A stretch of DNA of 64,000 nt from Galbula dea. Its lineage: Eukaryota > Chordata > Aves > Piciformes > Galbulidae. The notes under the pieces are model-generated. The model searched no databases, was not told where the DNA came from, and worked only from the letters and a program-made list of their open reading frames with translations. Made by a program: the position numbers and the translations under genes. Shown here in pieces: positions 33,646 to 44,990 of the stretch; within the stretch, counting starts at the first letter, position 1; each line of letters opens with the position of its first letter. The DNA is taken from positions 637,470 through 701,469 of the forward strand of contig VWZX01002701.1 in assembly GCA_013399015.1 (NCBI GenBank), given 5' to 3'.

Positions 33646-34508
33646 ACAAACAAATTGTACCAGACCCAGGAAAAGAAAGGCAATTGAAGGATTTTAATAA
33701 GCATATTCCATCAACCCTGGTTTTTACTTTTCATTTGAAGCTGTGATTAAAATTCAGCAGCTTTTATTTGAAAGAAAAAAAGAGATGTTTATGCTCATCT
33801 CAGGCTCTTAGGTCCATCATAGGGTGAGTTTGTAAAGGAGGGGTTCCAGTGCATTCCATCCCCCTCTAGCTTCTCCTCCCTCCCTCAGCAAGGTCCCCCT
33901 GAATGTCCCTGCTCGTTGGTGGCAGTGCCTGGGAAGGTGCTGATGGTTGGTGGCCAAGGGCACATGAGAGCAGCCAGTTTCTTGTGGGAAGCTAATGAAG
34001 AGCAGAGAAGCATCAATTCACCACCATCTCTTTGCTAGGACCCCAGTGAAACAGCTGCTTTGTTTCTCCTAAACAATGATGCCAGGATGGAAATTGGCTT
34101 GTGTCTGTACAGACTTTTTTGGATGGGGAAAATTAAGCAGTAATAGCTGGAAAAATAATATGGGCTATGAGATAATAGATGCCTAAGGGGTAAAATTAAA
34201 CAGTGCTTTTACAATGAAGGAAGAGGCTTTGGCAATAGATGGGTTGTGCTTTGGCTTCTTTTTGTTTGCCAGAGGACTGAGGTTGTTCTGGAGAGGTTTT
34301 CCTGGGGTGTATTTTTCCAGACAGACATGGGAAAAGAGTGAAGGTCTTTATTTCTGCTTTTTAATTCCTCCTGAGAAGGATGGTGCTGAGGCCAAGGTGC
34401 AGCTCATGCTGTCTGCACTGCTGGCATGTTGTCTGTGACAGGGATGTGGACGCCAAGGTTGGCTTTGGGCAACACTGCCAGGGCAGGAGGATGCTTAAAA
34501 GAAAACAG
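33646..34508. other. unique interval, nothing recognised
   Basis: Unique DNA, AT-rich at 33700-33780 and 34120-34210. Confidence 0.4.
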
Positions 34509-34785
34509 AATCCCAGAATCCCAGCATGGGGAGGGTTGGAAGGGACCTCTGGGGATCATCCAGTCCAACCCCACTGCTAAAGCAGGGGCAGCCACAGCAG
34601 GGTGACCATGATCACCTCTAGAGAAGCAGACTCACAACCTCTCTGGGCAGCCTGGGCCAGGGCTCCAACACTCTCACACCAAACAACTTTCTCCTCCTGC
34701 TCAGCTGGAACCTCCTGGCTTCCAGTTTATGCCCAGTGCCCCTTGGCCTGGCCCTGGCCACCACTCAGCAGAGTCTGGCCCTGTA
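34509..34785 (-). mobile_element. CR1 3' end fragment
   Basis: AATCCCAGCATGGGGAGGGT, TGGAAGGGACCTCTGGGGAT and the AACTTTCTCCTCCTGCTCAG stretch, broken off after GAGTCTGGCCCTG. Confidence 0.94.
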
Positions 34786-35103
34786 CAGGAAGACTTCCCA
34801 AGCAGAGTGGAAGCAGGAATTGGTTTAAATGGCACAGGGAGCCCAGAAAGCTCAGGGAGGGGAGATAGCATGGGTCTGAGTAGAGTTTCTTCACCACCTG
34901 CATGGTGCTGGTGTTGCTGCTTGACTGGCTGTGGTCTGCTGCAGAAGCTCCTTTCCAGTAATGCAGCCCCCATGGGGTTTGGTTCTGTTCTGCTGTCTCT
35001 CCTCAACATGCTTGTCCATACCTGCTTCATGTGCACCTTCCTATGGGGGTAGTCTGGAGATGCTGTCTTCTCCATTTCACATGGCTCATACCATCTTCTG
35101 TAG

Positions 35104-35185
35104 CACCTTGGCAGCATTGGGTAGTGGTTGGACTCAATGATCTTAAAGGTCTTTACCAGGCTAAACTATTCCATGATTCTTTGAG
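35104..35185 (+). mobile_element. CR1 3' tail fragment
   Basis: CATTGGGTAGTGGTTGGACT, AATGATCTTAAAGGTCTTTA and TTCCATGATTCTTTGAG. Confidence 0.85.
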
Positions 35186-36124
35186 TTGTCCATAGGGATA
35201 GGCAGGGCCATAAGGTAAATGCCTTGGATGCCTTCTGGTGCCAATGGCAAACATCTCCATGAGTCACCAGGGCTGCCTGGACACCATGGTGGGCAGGGCT
35301 TAGTTCCTTTTCTCTGGGTGGGAAATAAAAGCAGAGTTCTGCCAGAGCTGCAAATCCTTATCCCACCTTCCTGAGGATGGATCTGAGCTCTTTGACTCAG
35401 GCTCAACCCCCCTCTCAGCCTGTAATTTCCCAAAACATGAGCTGGGAGAACTTCCTGGGCACATAGAAGGCTCAGGGCAGAGTCCTGGGGTGCAGAGTGC
35501 CAGTTGTCCCTGTTAGCTGGCATGGAGCTTGGGGGTGCTCAGCACCTTTCCAACTGAGGCCAAACTGTCTAGTGCATTGCAAATGAAATCATTAAGTTGC
35601 TGTTGCATTAGGACTGTTTTTATTCATGGAGTGTAATGTGATTCATTTGCCCTTTTGCTCCCATGTTGAGAAGGCAGTCATCTAGTATGCATGGCTGGCT
35701 GCAGGGAGAGCTCCATTGCTTTATTTTTTAAACTTTTGTGTGTGTGTGTGTGTGTCTGAGGGAGGGCACAGACATTTTCATCAAGTGTAGAGCAGCCTGG
35801 GCTGTTCTTTCCATGCTCACAGAGGCCAGTGTGTGCCAAGCTCTCACTGCACAGTTTGTGACAGCATTTATTGGCTCCTTCTTGAAGCCTCATGACAACA
35901 AACCTTTTTCTTTCTCCATCCTCCTGTGCTGGGGCATTGCAGGTGTGTTAGAAGAGCCTCAGCACCTCCCCCAGGGCCCAGGCTGGAGGCAGAAGGGACA
36001 TGCTGGTACTGGGGCATGTTGCTGAGCTCCAGAAGCAACAGCATCTTTTGGTGGCTCGGTGACACCAAGTCCCCAGTTAAGCTCTTTACCAGGGAGCTGT
36101 AGGTGCCTTGGAACCCACAACATG
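35186..36124. other. unique interval with a TG repeat
   Basis: Unique DNA. Contains a short TG run. No exon was supported. Confidence 0.4.
35737..35755. repeat. (TG)n microsatellite
   Basis: About nine TG units followed by TCTGAG. Confidence 0.9.
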
Positions 36125-36315
36125 GTTGTGGGATCTGGCCAGGCTGGGTCAGTGCACTGAGGTCAATGAGATGAGGTTCTACAAGGCCAAGTGCTGAGTC
36201 CTAAACTTGAGTCACAAGACCCCCATGAGTGCTCCAGGCTTGGGGAGGAGTGACTGGAAAGCTGCCCCCAGGAAAAGGACTTGGGGGTGTTGGTCAACAG
36301 CAGTTGAAGATGAAG
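36125..36315 (+). mobile_element. CR1 internal reverse-transcriptase fragment
   Basis: GATCTGGCCAGGCTGGGTC, TGAGATGAGGTTCTACAAGG and GTGCTCCAGGCTTGGGGAGG match 9545-9735 and 61600-61790. Both the 5' part and the whole 3' end are missing. Confidence 0.9.
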
Positions 36316-36837
36316 TGATGAAGAAGATTGTGGGTTCTTGCTGCTGCAGGCCACTCTTTGCAGTAAACTACAGCCAAGGGGAATCATTCCTGCTTGGAGT
36401 TAAAAGAAGAACTGCACCATGCAAAGGAACAGAATCCAAAAGACCAGGAAGAATGCAGTTGTTTCAAATGTTAACATGGAGACCATTACCTAAGTCACTA
36501 ACTCCAAGGGGATGATCGTGACTTGAGTCATGCAGCTGGAGTCACTGTTTCTTGATGTGGGACATCTGAGCAGGTCAATTCCACTTGTTGGAGCTCCACC
36601 TGCATGGCAAGAAGTAAGAAACTCTTTCTCAGCCCTGACAATCTCATCCAGCTCTTTTTTGACACAAAGCTCTGACCTCTGCCTTGCTGTCAGATTCCAA
36701 GCACCACACACAGTGACCTTCTCCAAGTCCTCAGGTGACCCTTGCTTCTACACTATGGACTCACAGTATCTATCAAAATCAATGAGCAGCATTCAGAAGC
36801 AAAAGGCAGGGGGAGAAGAGTTAACTCCATGTGTTTC

Positions 36838-36898
36838 TTTTTTGTCTTATCCTTTTTTTTCCCCTCTTTTTCTCTCTTTTTTTCCTCCCCTCCTACAG
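36838..36898 (+). other. long polypyrimidine tract ending in CTACAG
   Basis: About 60 bases, almost all C or T, ending TCCTCCCCTCCTACAG. This is an ideal splice acceptor in appearance, followed by purine-rich sequence (36920-37110). No clear donor defines an exon: GCTAG/GTAGGA at 36923 would give a 24-base microexon. The tract could also simply be a pyrimidine repeat. Confidence 0.35.
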
Positions 36899-37344
36899 TC
36901 TGTAGACCAAGTCTGTGCTAGGTAGGACCAGCTAAGCAGAGCACAGCTCAGGAGCAGAAACCAAGATCTAAGGAGCAGGCAAAGGAGAAGGATGTTCTGC
37001 AGGAGGCCAGGAGCTAGGTGCTTTATTTGGTGATTTTCCTCCACTTTGCTGCTAGAGAGGAGTAAGAAGAAGGAGTCAGGTGTGGCTAAAGATAAGGAGA
37101 AAGGTTTCCAAAGAGCATGGAGCTGCTTGGGAAGGGAGGAGGTTTCCTTGGAAGCGAGGAGACAATAATGCCCCAACCTTCTCCACTCTTTGTTTTCAAC
37201 CAATTAATGCACAAATCACTGCTGAGCTTGCTGAGTTGCCTGCTGCTCTGTGGCTTGATGTGGAGCTGCAGCCAGCCCTAGCCTGGTTCCTGACTTCACA
37301 CCACAGTAGCACAAAATAAACCCAAGCCAGCAAGCACATCCTCA

Positions 37345-37445
37345 CCGCCAGGATCATCGTTCCTACGCGGTGCCCAGCGGGAGGAAACCTTGGCCAACAC
37401 CTTCACCTTGCGTCGCACTTGAGAACCTGGCTGGGTTTTGAACCG
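37345..37445. promoter_or_regulatory. small CpG cluster, possibly regulatory
   Basis: CTCACCGCC, ATCGTTCCTACGCGGTGCC, CAGCGGG, TTGCGTCGCACTTG and AACCGATTAATG give about eight CpGs in 100 bases of a CpG-poor region. Just after it, GAGAGTTCTAGAAAGG contains TTCTAGAA, a heat-shock-element-like inverted repeat. Confidence 0.25.
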
Positions 37446-37691
37446 ATTAATGCCTCTTAGAGAGTTCTAGAAAGGTCAAAAGCAGACAAAAAGAGAGGCT
37501 CTAATAGCAGTATAGCAACCAGCTGGTTGCACTGGGTTTCATTGTACTGCCATAGTAACACCAGGAGCTGTGGTGTTAATCCTGTGCCTGCTGAATGCCG
37601 TTTCCCCCCTCCCCTTGTTTTGTCGAGAGACAAGCCCAGAAGAAGATGTTTTCATCCTGAAGAATTTCTTACAAGGCAGTGATGGGCTTTT

Positions 37692-37716
37692 TTGTTGTTG
37701 TTATTGTTGTTGTTGG
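37692..37716. repeat. (GTT)n microsatellite
   Basis: About eight GTT units with one interruption. Confidence 0.88.
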
Positions 37717-38871
37717 AGGGGATGGTCCTGGTACCCAGAGATGGAAGGTGGGTGATTTCCAAGGCAGTGTGCAAATGCCAAATTGTTAGGCACAGAACTG
37801 CTGCTGATTTCGAAGGCAGTTAATGCTCTAAACGTGCCAAGTGCCAGTAGAGTGTTTCTACAGATGGAATAACTGGAAATATTGGAGAGCTTCCAAAGGT
37901 TTAATCAAATCCAACCAGGTTTTGTGGCTGGTTGGGTTTTTTTTTTTCCCCCTTTTTCTAGGTTTTTTGCTTTGTTTTTTGGGTTTTTTTGGGTTTTTGA
38001 AACAAATTCTCTAAGGGCTACAAGTTGAAATAGTAGATTATTTCCTTGCTTTTAGGCCCAGGGGGGGAGATTTTCCTCCCTGAACATAAAGCACAGCCTT
38101 GCAAGCACACACATGTATGTGGGTACACAAATGAGGCTGGGAGCAGCCATGCTGTGAGAGCCTGTGCTGGGTGAATTTTGAGCGAGTCTCATCGTTGGAT
38201 CCCCTGGCAAGAGGCTCCTTGGAAGCAGCCTGATGAGTTTGCAGTCATCTAGCACAAAGGAAGCAAGGGGGAAAGGTTGGGGAAGGTGGCAGCAGCAGTG
38301 GCACCAGTCCTGCAACCTCAGTTCTGCTGAAGCCCAGGAGGATTTTTGGTGGGATTCTGGCCATGAGAATCCTTTTTGGTGGCTCCCTGTGCAATGCTGG
38401 GGCATGCATATGTTTCTGCACAGATGCACACCTTCCTCTAGTCTTGTTGACAGCCTTTCCAAGGCTTCTTGTTTAGCCAGACCATATGTGCTTGGGCATG
38501 GAGATAGTGTGATGTGGAAAGAGCATCGCATTCTCCTTGGGCTGCAAACACCAGCAGGAACAATTCAGAGCAAATTTGGGCTGCAAGGAGATCCAGAGCT
38601 CTCTGAGCTTGCACCACAGGAGATGCAGAACCATCAAATGGGATTTTGTCGCTCGTTTGTCAAAAACAGGTTCCAGGAAGCCTTTTCCCTGTGTTCCATC
38701 CCTAAATGAGCTCTCCCTGGCCATTCCTGAAGTGTTCATCCACGGTATGAAGGCCACCAGGGAAGCAGGGATGTTGTGGCATGTCTGCTGGGAAAGCTTT
38801 GCTGCAGAAGAAGTGATGTGGGAGCAAGTTGGGGAAAGGGTTGGAAATTATTCCATGGGCTTTCCCTGCTC

Positions 38872-39030
38872 ACAGAATCCCAGCATGGTGAGGGCTGGGA
38901 GGGACCTGTTCCAGTGCCTCACCACCCTCTGGGTAAAGAACCTCCTTCTGATTTCCAGTCTAAATCTCCCCTCCTTCAGCTTATCTCCATTGCCCCTTGT
39001 TGTGGTCCTTGGAGTGGCCATCTCCCCCCC
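38872..39030 (-). mobile_element. CR1 3' end fragment with internal deletion
   Basis: The - strand reads GRFRLEIRRRFFTQRVVRHWNRS. The tail CAGAATCCCAGCATGGTGAG jumps directly from GGGAGGGACCTG to TTCCAGTGCC, so about 100 tail bases are gone. Confidence 0.9.
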
Positions 39031-39432
39031 GAGCAATGCTGTACTCTCTGCCTATTTTCTGTGCAGCCAAACTTCCCCCCCACACAACCATCTCTCTTTA
39101 TGCAGCATTTCTCCCTGAATAAATTGCTACAAAGCTATTAGCCTCAATGCCACAGTCTGCTGCTCCTGCTTTCCTGCCCCCACCTCCACCCCCCAATTGC
39201 TCCTGCCTCCTGTCTCTTTGCTGCAGTCAAGGCTGCCGACTGCCGCTGCGCACAAATTGCTTTCAGACGGAATTGTTTCAAGATGTTTCAGCAAGACATT
39301 CCTTCTCCTTGGGGATGTTCTCCCTTGCACCAGCCAGAGCTGGGAGCCTTCTCCCTGATTTTACCTGGCTGAAGGATGAGGGAAAAGTCTTCATTTTAAT
39401 TTTTGGGGGTGTTTGGTTTTGGTTTGTTTTTC
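39031..39432. other. unique interval with small CpG cluster
   Basis: Unique DNA. GCTGCCGACTGCCGCTGCGCAC at 39230-39251 is a short CpG patch. Confidence 0.4.
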
Positions 39433-39831
39433 ATAGAATCATAGAATGGCCTGAGTTGGAAGGGACCCACAGGGATCATCAAGTCCAACTCCTGTCTCTG
39501 CACAGGACAACCCCAAAGTCACCCCATGTGTCTAAGAACATTGTCCAGATGCTTCTGGAATTCTGTCAGGCTTGGTGCTGTGACTGCACCCCTGGGGAGC
39601 CTGTTCCAGTGCTCCACCACTCTCTGGGGGAAGAACCTCTTCCTAATATCCAACCTGCCCCTCCCCTGGCACCGCTTCATGCCATTGCCCTGGGTCCTGT
39701 CACTGGTCACCAGAGAGAAGAGATCAGCTCCTGCCCCTCCTTCATCTCTGGTGAGGAAGCTATAGACTGCAGTGAGGTCTCCCCTCAGTCTCCTGTTCTC
39801 CAGGCTGAACAGACCAAGTGGTTTCAGCCAT
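39433..39831 (-). mobile_element. CR1 LINE, 3' end with tail (third subfamily)
   Basis: The - strand reads LGLFSLENRRLRGDLTAVYS, LVTSDRTQGNGMKRC, GRLDIRKRFFPQRVVEHWN and VTAPSLTEFQKHLDN. The tail is TCATAGAATCATAGAATGGC. It matches 48546-49050 closely and differs from the other subfamilies by its TQGNG and GRGRLDIR residues. Confidence 0.95.
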
Positions 39832-40072
39832 TTTTTAATTAAAGTTAATGTGGAAATTAAAACCTGTGTGATTATGGGAATCACATCCCTGCAGAAGCCA
39901 TTGGCTGTGTGTCCTAGATTGTGTGTCTTGCTCAAGCTGGGGAACTTCAGCTCCTCTCTCTAGCTCTTGGCTGTGTGGGGAATGGGGTTCACCCCATGCT
40001 GGCTGTTGGTACTGGTGCTGCAGTGCTTGCTGGCTGCTGTATCTTGAGAGGCATCAGGATTGTTGTTGGTCT

Positions 40073-40545
40073 GTTGACTGTGTTCAGTTTTGGGCCCCCC
40101 GCTACAAGAAAGACACAGAGGCACTGGAGCATGTTCAGAGAAGGGCAACAAGGCTGGTGAAGGGTCTGGAGGATAAGTCTTATGAGGAGCAGCTGAGGGC
40201 ACTGGGGTTGTTTCCTCTGGAGGAGGCTCAGGGGAGACCTTCTCACTTTCCACAACTGCCTACAAGGAGGCTGGAGTGAGGTGGGAGTTGATCTCTTCTC
40301 CTGAGTTACCAGTGACAAGAGGAAACAACCTCAAGTTGCACCAGGGGAGGCTGAGGTTGAATACTAGGAAACATTTCTTTCCTGCAAGAGTTGTTAGGCA
40401 TTGACCCAGGCTGCCCAGGGCAGTGGTAGAGTCACCATCCCTGGAGGGGTTCAAAAAACATAGATGTGGCATGGTGGTGACAGGTTGGTGGTTGGACTCC
40501 ATGATCTTAGAGGTTCCTTCCAACCTTAATGATTCTCTGATTCTG
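40073..40545 (+). mobile_element. CR1 LINE, 3' end with tail
   Basis: The frame reads HVQRRATRLVKGLEDKSYEE, LRALGLFPLEEAQG, later GNNLKLHQGRLR-like residues and a tail ending TGATTCTCTGATTCTG. Confidence 0.94.
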
Positions 40546-41954
40546 TAGTTGTGCTCCAACTAGAGGCATGTTGGAGATGGAGCCTGTTTTGGTCTTCTTG
40601 GAGGTGTTCAACAGTTTAACTCCTCAGGGTACTGGCAGATCAGCAGCAGCATGAGGCTTATGATGCCCAGGATGCTGGAGTGCATCCCTCCAGAGAACCT
40701 GGGGCTTGCAAGAGTGCCAGAGCTCACCTACATGGAGCTGAGGGAGATGTTCTCAGGTGGGCATGGATGCCAAAGCTGCTGTGGATGCTTCTTACCCAGG
40801 CTGCACATTTGAGGATATGACCTAGGAACTCCCTCTGTGGCCTTCACATCTGTAGCTGTTTTCCACAGGGATGCAAAAAAAGCTTCTGCAAATGCTGGTG
40901 AGAAGCAGCTTTGGAAACAGGAGATGATTTTGCAGGTGGCACCCCAAGACAGTTGTCTTTGTACAATAGGTGGTACAGTGCTTCCAGCAGCTGGTGGTGT
41001 TCCTCTCCCTCTCATTCATCATCCCTCCCTCCCTCCCCAAGTCCTCTCCACTCCAGAGACTCACACAAGAGCCCTTCTGAGGCAGCATTCCTCTCAAGTG
41101 CTGCTATATCAGGATTCAGTGATCTTGTGATAAGCTCATCCACAATGCTGTGAAGCTGGGAAGGGTGGAAGAGTGGCACAGGCCTTCTGTTCCTCCAGGC
41201 CTCTTCTTTGGTGTTGCCAAGAGACTGCCTCTGGGTGGATCTAACTTTGCAAGATGACCCATCTCAGAACCTCCCCACCACGGAGAGCCCTGCTTCAACG
41301 TCACTCTGTCTCCAGGAGATGCCAAGGACCTAGCTAAGCAACAAGAGTGGATTTGTCCTCTGACACCCTCTTAGCCAGTTTGCAGATCCTTCTGGAAATC
41401 TTCCTGACTGCAGTCTTCTTCTAGGGTTCCTCCTTCCTGCCTTTGCCCAGTGCTCCTTGTTCTTTGCCTCTGTTGCATCTCCTGGGGAATGTTCCAGCTA
41501 TGTCTTTCCCACACTTTCAGTCCTACCCTTGTGTTATTCTGAAGGTGGTTTGAGTAGGTTCCTGCAGGAATATCTTCTGTGCCTGCAGATCTTCCCTAAA
41601 CTCTCATCTTCTCTGCAAGAAGTGATGATATAAAAGGGCAGCAGACATAGGTGGCATTATGAAGTCTTACTGAGAAGTCTGTCACCTCATCCCTGTAACC
41701 TTTCTGCCTGCTCTGACCTCCTCCCCCATTGCCTGCTGATGGCCAATGATGCTGTATCAAAATCAGCTGAGGATTATATCAACATGACTTCTGTACCTGC
41801 ATCTTCTTTGGGAATACCTTTGGGTGTTGGACATTCAATAATGATAATAGGAATTTAATGTGGTTTATGGGTCATACAGTGAGGAGCCTGGAGCTCACCC
41901 TGAGAACTTAACCCAGCTGGTACAAATTCTTTTACAAATTTTTGTTCAGACAGG
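40546..41954. other. unique interval with open frames of unknown nature
   Basis: Unique DNA. A + strand frame from 40567 to about 40820 stays open with protein-like residues (MLECIPPENLGLARVPELTY), and a - strand 90-base segment at 40796-40885 is splice-flanked and open. The two overlap, so at most one can be real. Confidence 0.3.
40796..40885 (-). other. weak candidate exon
   Basis: On the - strand, ACCAGCATTTGCAG precedes and GTAAGAAGC follows 90 bases. One frame is open, including LWKTATDVKATEGVPRSYP. The acceptor has a poor pyrimidine tract. Not recognised. Confidence 0.15.
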
Positions 41955-42413
41955 ACAAGGTAGCCAAGAAGGCCCACAGCATCCTGGCTTGGGTCAGCAC
42001 TAGTGTGGCAGCAGGGCTAGGGCAGGGATTGGCCTCCTGGACTGGGCACTGGGGAGGCCACAGCTGGAATCCTGGGTTCAGTTTTGGGCTCCTCACTCCA
42101 AGAAGGACATTGAGCTGCTGGAGTGTGGCCAGAGAAAGGTAAGGTAGGTGGTGAAGGGTCTAGAGCACAAGTGTTGTGAGGAGCAGCTGAGGGAACTGGG
42201 GCTGGTTGTTTAACCTGGAGAAGTGGAGGCTCAGGGGAGACCTTCTCACTCTCTGCAACTCCCTGCAAGGAGGTTGGAGCCAGGTGGGGGTTGATCTCTT
42301 CTTGGTCTCTTCTGCCAAGTATCAAGCAACAGGTTGAGAGGAAATGGGTTCAAGTTGTGTCAGGAGAGGTTCAGGTTAAATATTAGGAGCAATTTCTTCA
42401 TGGACCTCAGGGA
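41955..42413 (+). mobile_element. CR1 LINE, 3'-truncated
   Basis: GGTAGCCAAGAAGGCCCACA, the KKDIELLECGQRK-like stretch, TAACCTGGAGAAGTGGAGG, CAAGTTGTGTCAGGAGAGG and ATTAGGAGCAATTTCTTCA. It stops there, and the final ~180 bases with the tail are absent. Confidence 0.92.
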
Positions 42414-43074
42414 GTGGTCCAGAGGAGGCTACAGAGATCCCCTGGAGGGGGCTGGGTCCAGAGAAACCTTCACTAAACCCCTGCTCTGACAAAACAGCAG
42501 CTTTGCCCTGGCTAAGCCTAAATGACAAAAGAGTTTGGAGCTGAGGAATGAAATTGTCTTCACTGCCTTGCTCTGATGGTTCACCAGCCAGGATGGTTGT
42601 GCTGTTGTGTGGAAGGACTTCTCCTGCTTCCTCTCATAGGCTCCTTCACCTTCCTCCCTTAGTCTTACCCCTCCAGCTCCATCCCAGAGCACTGCTGCTG
42701 GTTTCAGTGCAAATAGTGCAGATGCAGGCACAGGATCCTTTTTTTAACCTCTGAAAGCTGAGACTTCTAAGTTTATCTCAGAAGGACATTGGAAAGATGA
42801 ATAGAGGGAAATTATGCAGAGAAAGAGAAAATATTCCAAGAGTAGAATTCAGTCTGCATAATTGCCTGGCTCCCTGGGGTGCATGGGCAAGCACACCAAG
42901 TCCCTGGGTGAAATCCTTCTCCATAGCTCCTCTAGCCCAATTAGAGTGCTGGAAGTGGGGAGAAGCTCCTTTCTCAAACAGGCCTGGTGGGGTAAACTGG
43001 AAGAACCAGGAGGATTGCTGTTAACTCTTTGCCCACTGAGGGTCTGCAAGAAAAACCCAGCTGTGGTGAACCCA
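42414..43074. other. unique interval, nothing recognised
   Basis: Unique DNA between a truncated + copy and a - strand fragment. Confidence 0.4.
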
Positions 43075-43208
43075 ACGCCCTGTGAACTGCTCTGCTCAGC
43101 TTGGGGTCATCTGTAGACTTGCTGAGGGTGCACTTGATCCCACTGTGTCCTCCATGGAGATATTGAACAGCACTGGTCCCACTACAGACCCCTGAGGGAC
43201 ACCACTTG
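43075..43208 (-). mobile_element. CR1 internal reverse-transcriptase fragment
   Basis: The reverse strand reads TGGTGTCCCTCAGGGGTCTG, then GTGGGACCAGTGCTGTTCAA, which is the GVPQGSVVGPVLFNI block, followed by CCTCAGCAAGTCTACAGATG. No tail. Confidence 0.88.
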
Positions 43209-43267
43209 TAGCCATAAGCTATTGGGAGACTTTAATCCTTGCTGCAAAGAAAGGTATCATCAAACAG

Positions 43268-43377
43268 TGAATCCATGTGGTACTCAGGGCCATGGTTTAG
43301 TGGCAAGGTTGTGACAGGTTGATGGTTGGACTCCATGCTCTTGGAGCTCTCTTCCAACCTTAGTGATTCTGTGTTTT
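43268..43377 (+). mobile_element. CR1 3' tail fragment
   Basis: CTCAGGGCCATGGTTTAGTG, GGTTGATGGTTGGACTCCAT and CTCTTCCAACCTTAGTGATT. Confidence 0.9.
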
Positions 43378-44649
43378 GTAAAAGCTGGTGGAAGGAGCTG
43401 CTCTGAACTGCAGTCCCCTCAGCTTTGCTTGTGGGGTTGGAGGTTTGAAGCTGGGACCCTGGAGTGACCAGCAGTACAGCCTAGGGGATGGGCTCCATCC
43501 TGTCCCAGCAGCAGAGCCTGGCTCAGACCTTTCCCTCTCCCTGGGTGGTTGCTGCACACCACAATATTACCCTCTTAGCTCTAAGTGTATTTTTGTTTCT
43601 AATATCCTCTTTAAGCCATTCAGGGAATTTACTGCAGCCTGAAGAGCAGAACACAAAGAACCTACCAGTAGATTTCCACTCTCTTCAGAGTCAGTTTAGC
43701 TTTAGAGACTTGCTGCTGATGTGATGCAGTTTCTCCCTGTTGTGGGGTAGCTGGAGAGCAGCAAAGTTGGGATAAAAGACAACTTGTTGAAGGGATTCTT
43801 TCTCATCCTCCTGTATCATCTGCAATCCCTTTTTTTTTCCCCAGGGCCAGAAGTGTGCTGGCCCATTGTGACTAGACCCCCACTTGATGCTTTTCCCTTC
43901 TTTCCCCCCCCCCACCCCTTTGTCTCCATGATTCAGCTTCCCTATTGTATCCTCATTCATTCTCTCTTTTGATTCCTCCTTCTTCTCTCTTTTTTTCCTT
44001 TTATCCACCACCTTCTCAAGGCACTGAAGGTGTAACTGCTTTAGTGTGGGCTAAGGAAAAGCTACTCTTCTACTTCCCAAAGAAAGCTCATTGTGTGGTG
44101 CCATCAAAAAAGGTTTAACCACCACAAGGGAATAAAGGCACCACATTTCTCTGAAAGTTTTTTTTCTTTCCTTTTTTTTTCTTCTCCTTTTTTTTATTAT
44201 TTATTTTGTAAGGAATAATACATAAGCTGCTAGGAAAGGGCAGAAATGTCTCCTGCTTCTCTCTAGTTGTGCCTGGGAGGCTGTGAAATTTGAAGGAAAC
44301 CTGCTTTTTATAGAGGAGCTTGAAAGCTAGACCACCCCAGCTCCAAACCTTTGCTGGTCTCTGCATTATCCTCATAAGCCTAACAAAAAAAAAACCTCTT
44401 AAGATTGTTCCCAAACAGCTCAGAATCAAAGCTTACAAGGCAGTAGTGTAATTACTTGCTTTCTTTTTTGGTAGCAGTTTATAGCAATCTTATGTAAGAT
44501 GCTCAAATACTTTCAAAGAGACCTTTTTGAGCAGTGAGAGCTCAGTGGCTCCACTATCAGCAGAGTTACTGGAGGAGGCTGGCAGCAGTACAAGTGAGTG
44601 ATGGGTTTGGATCCTGGCTGCAGTTCTCCAGCAGGAGCAGATCCTTGGA
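43378..44649. other. unique interval with pyrimidine-rich tracts
   Basis: Contains C- and T-rich tracts at about 43830-44005 (including ten C at 43904-43913) and T-rich 44158-44208. TTTTTTTTTCCCCAG at 43842 looks like a splice acceptor without a nearby donor. Confidence 0.4.
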
Positions 44650-44990
44650 TGTGCTGGACCTATCATTCCTGCTGGATCCACCATCCCTGCCAGACCCATT
44701 ACTGCTGGACCTAATGTCATTGCTGGACCCCCTATTGCTGCTGGACCTGTCACTGCTGGACCTACCATCACTTCTGGACCCATCACTGCCAGACCCACCA
44801 CTGCAACTGGACCTGCCATCCCTAGTACCACTATCAGACCCAATATCACTGCTGGACCCAATATCACTGCTGGACCCAATATCACTGCTGGACCCATCTC
44901 TGCTGGACCCACCATCATTACTGGTCCCATCATCTCTGCTGGACCCACCATTGCTGCTGGACCCATCACTACTGCCAGAGCCAGTGATCT
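44650..44990. repeat. 15/18-bp minisatellite, coding-periodic
   Basis: About twenty diverged copies of a GCTGGACCCA-anchored unit spaced 18 or 15 bases apart (one gap of 27). All are multiples of three. The + strand frame (44534-45037) reads LLDPISLLDPISLLDP-type repeats, and the - strand frame (44490-44969) reads GPAVILGPAVILGP-type, elastin-like repeats. Both frames are open simply because the unit lacks stops, so translation is not implied. Confidence 0.95.

Larger units (their letters stand above)
36316..38871. other. long unique interval
   Basis: 2.5 kb free of CR1. It holds a very strong pyrimidine tract with AG (36838-36898), a CpG cluster (37345-37445) and a GTT run. A 158-codon + strand frame at 38233-38709 overlaps a 159-codon - strand frame at 38052-38531. 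Neither shows recognisable protein features. Confidence 0.4.

Noticed and set aside
38052..38709. Overlapping + (158 codons) and - (159 codons) frames
   Set aside because: They cover one another, show no motif and have no supporting splice sites. Chance frames in moderately GC-rich DNA explain them.
39147..39842. 231-codon + strand frame
   Set aside because: Most of it is the antisense reading of the CR1 copy at 39433-39831.
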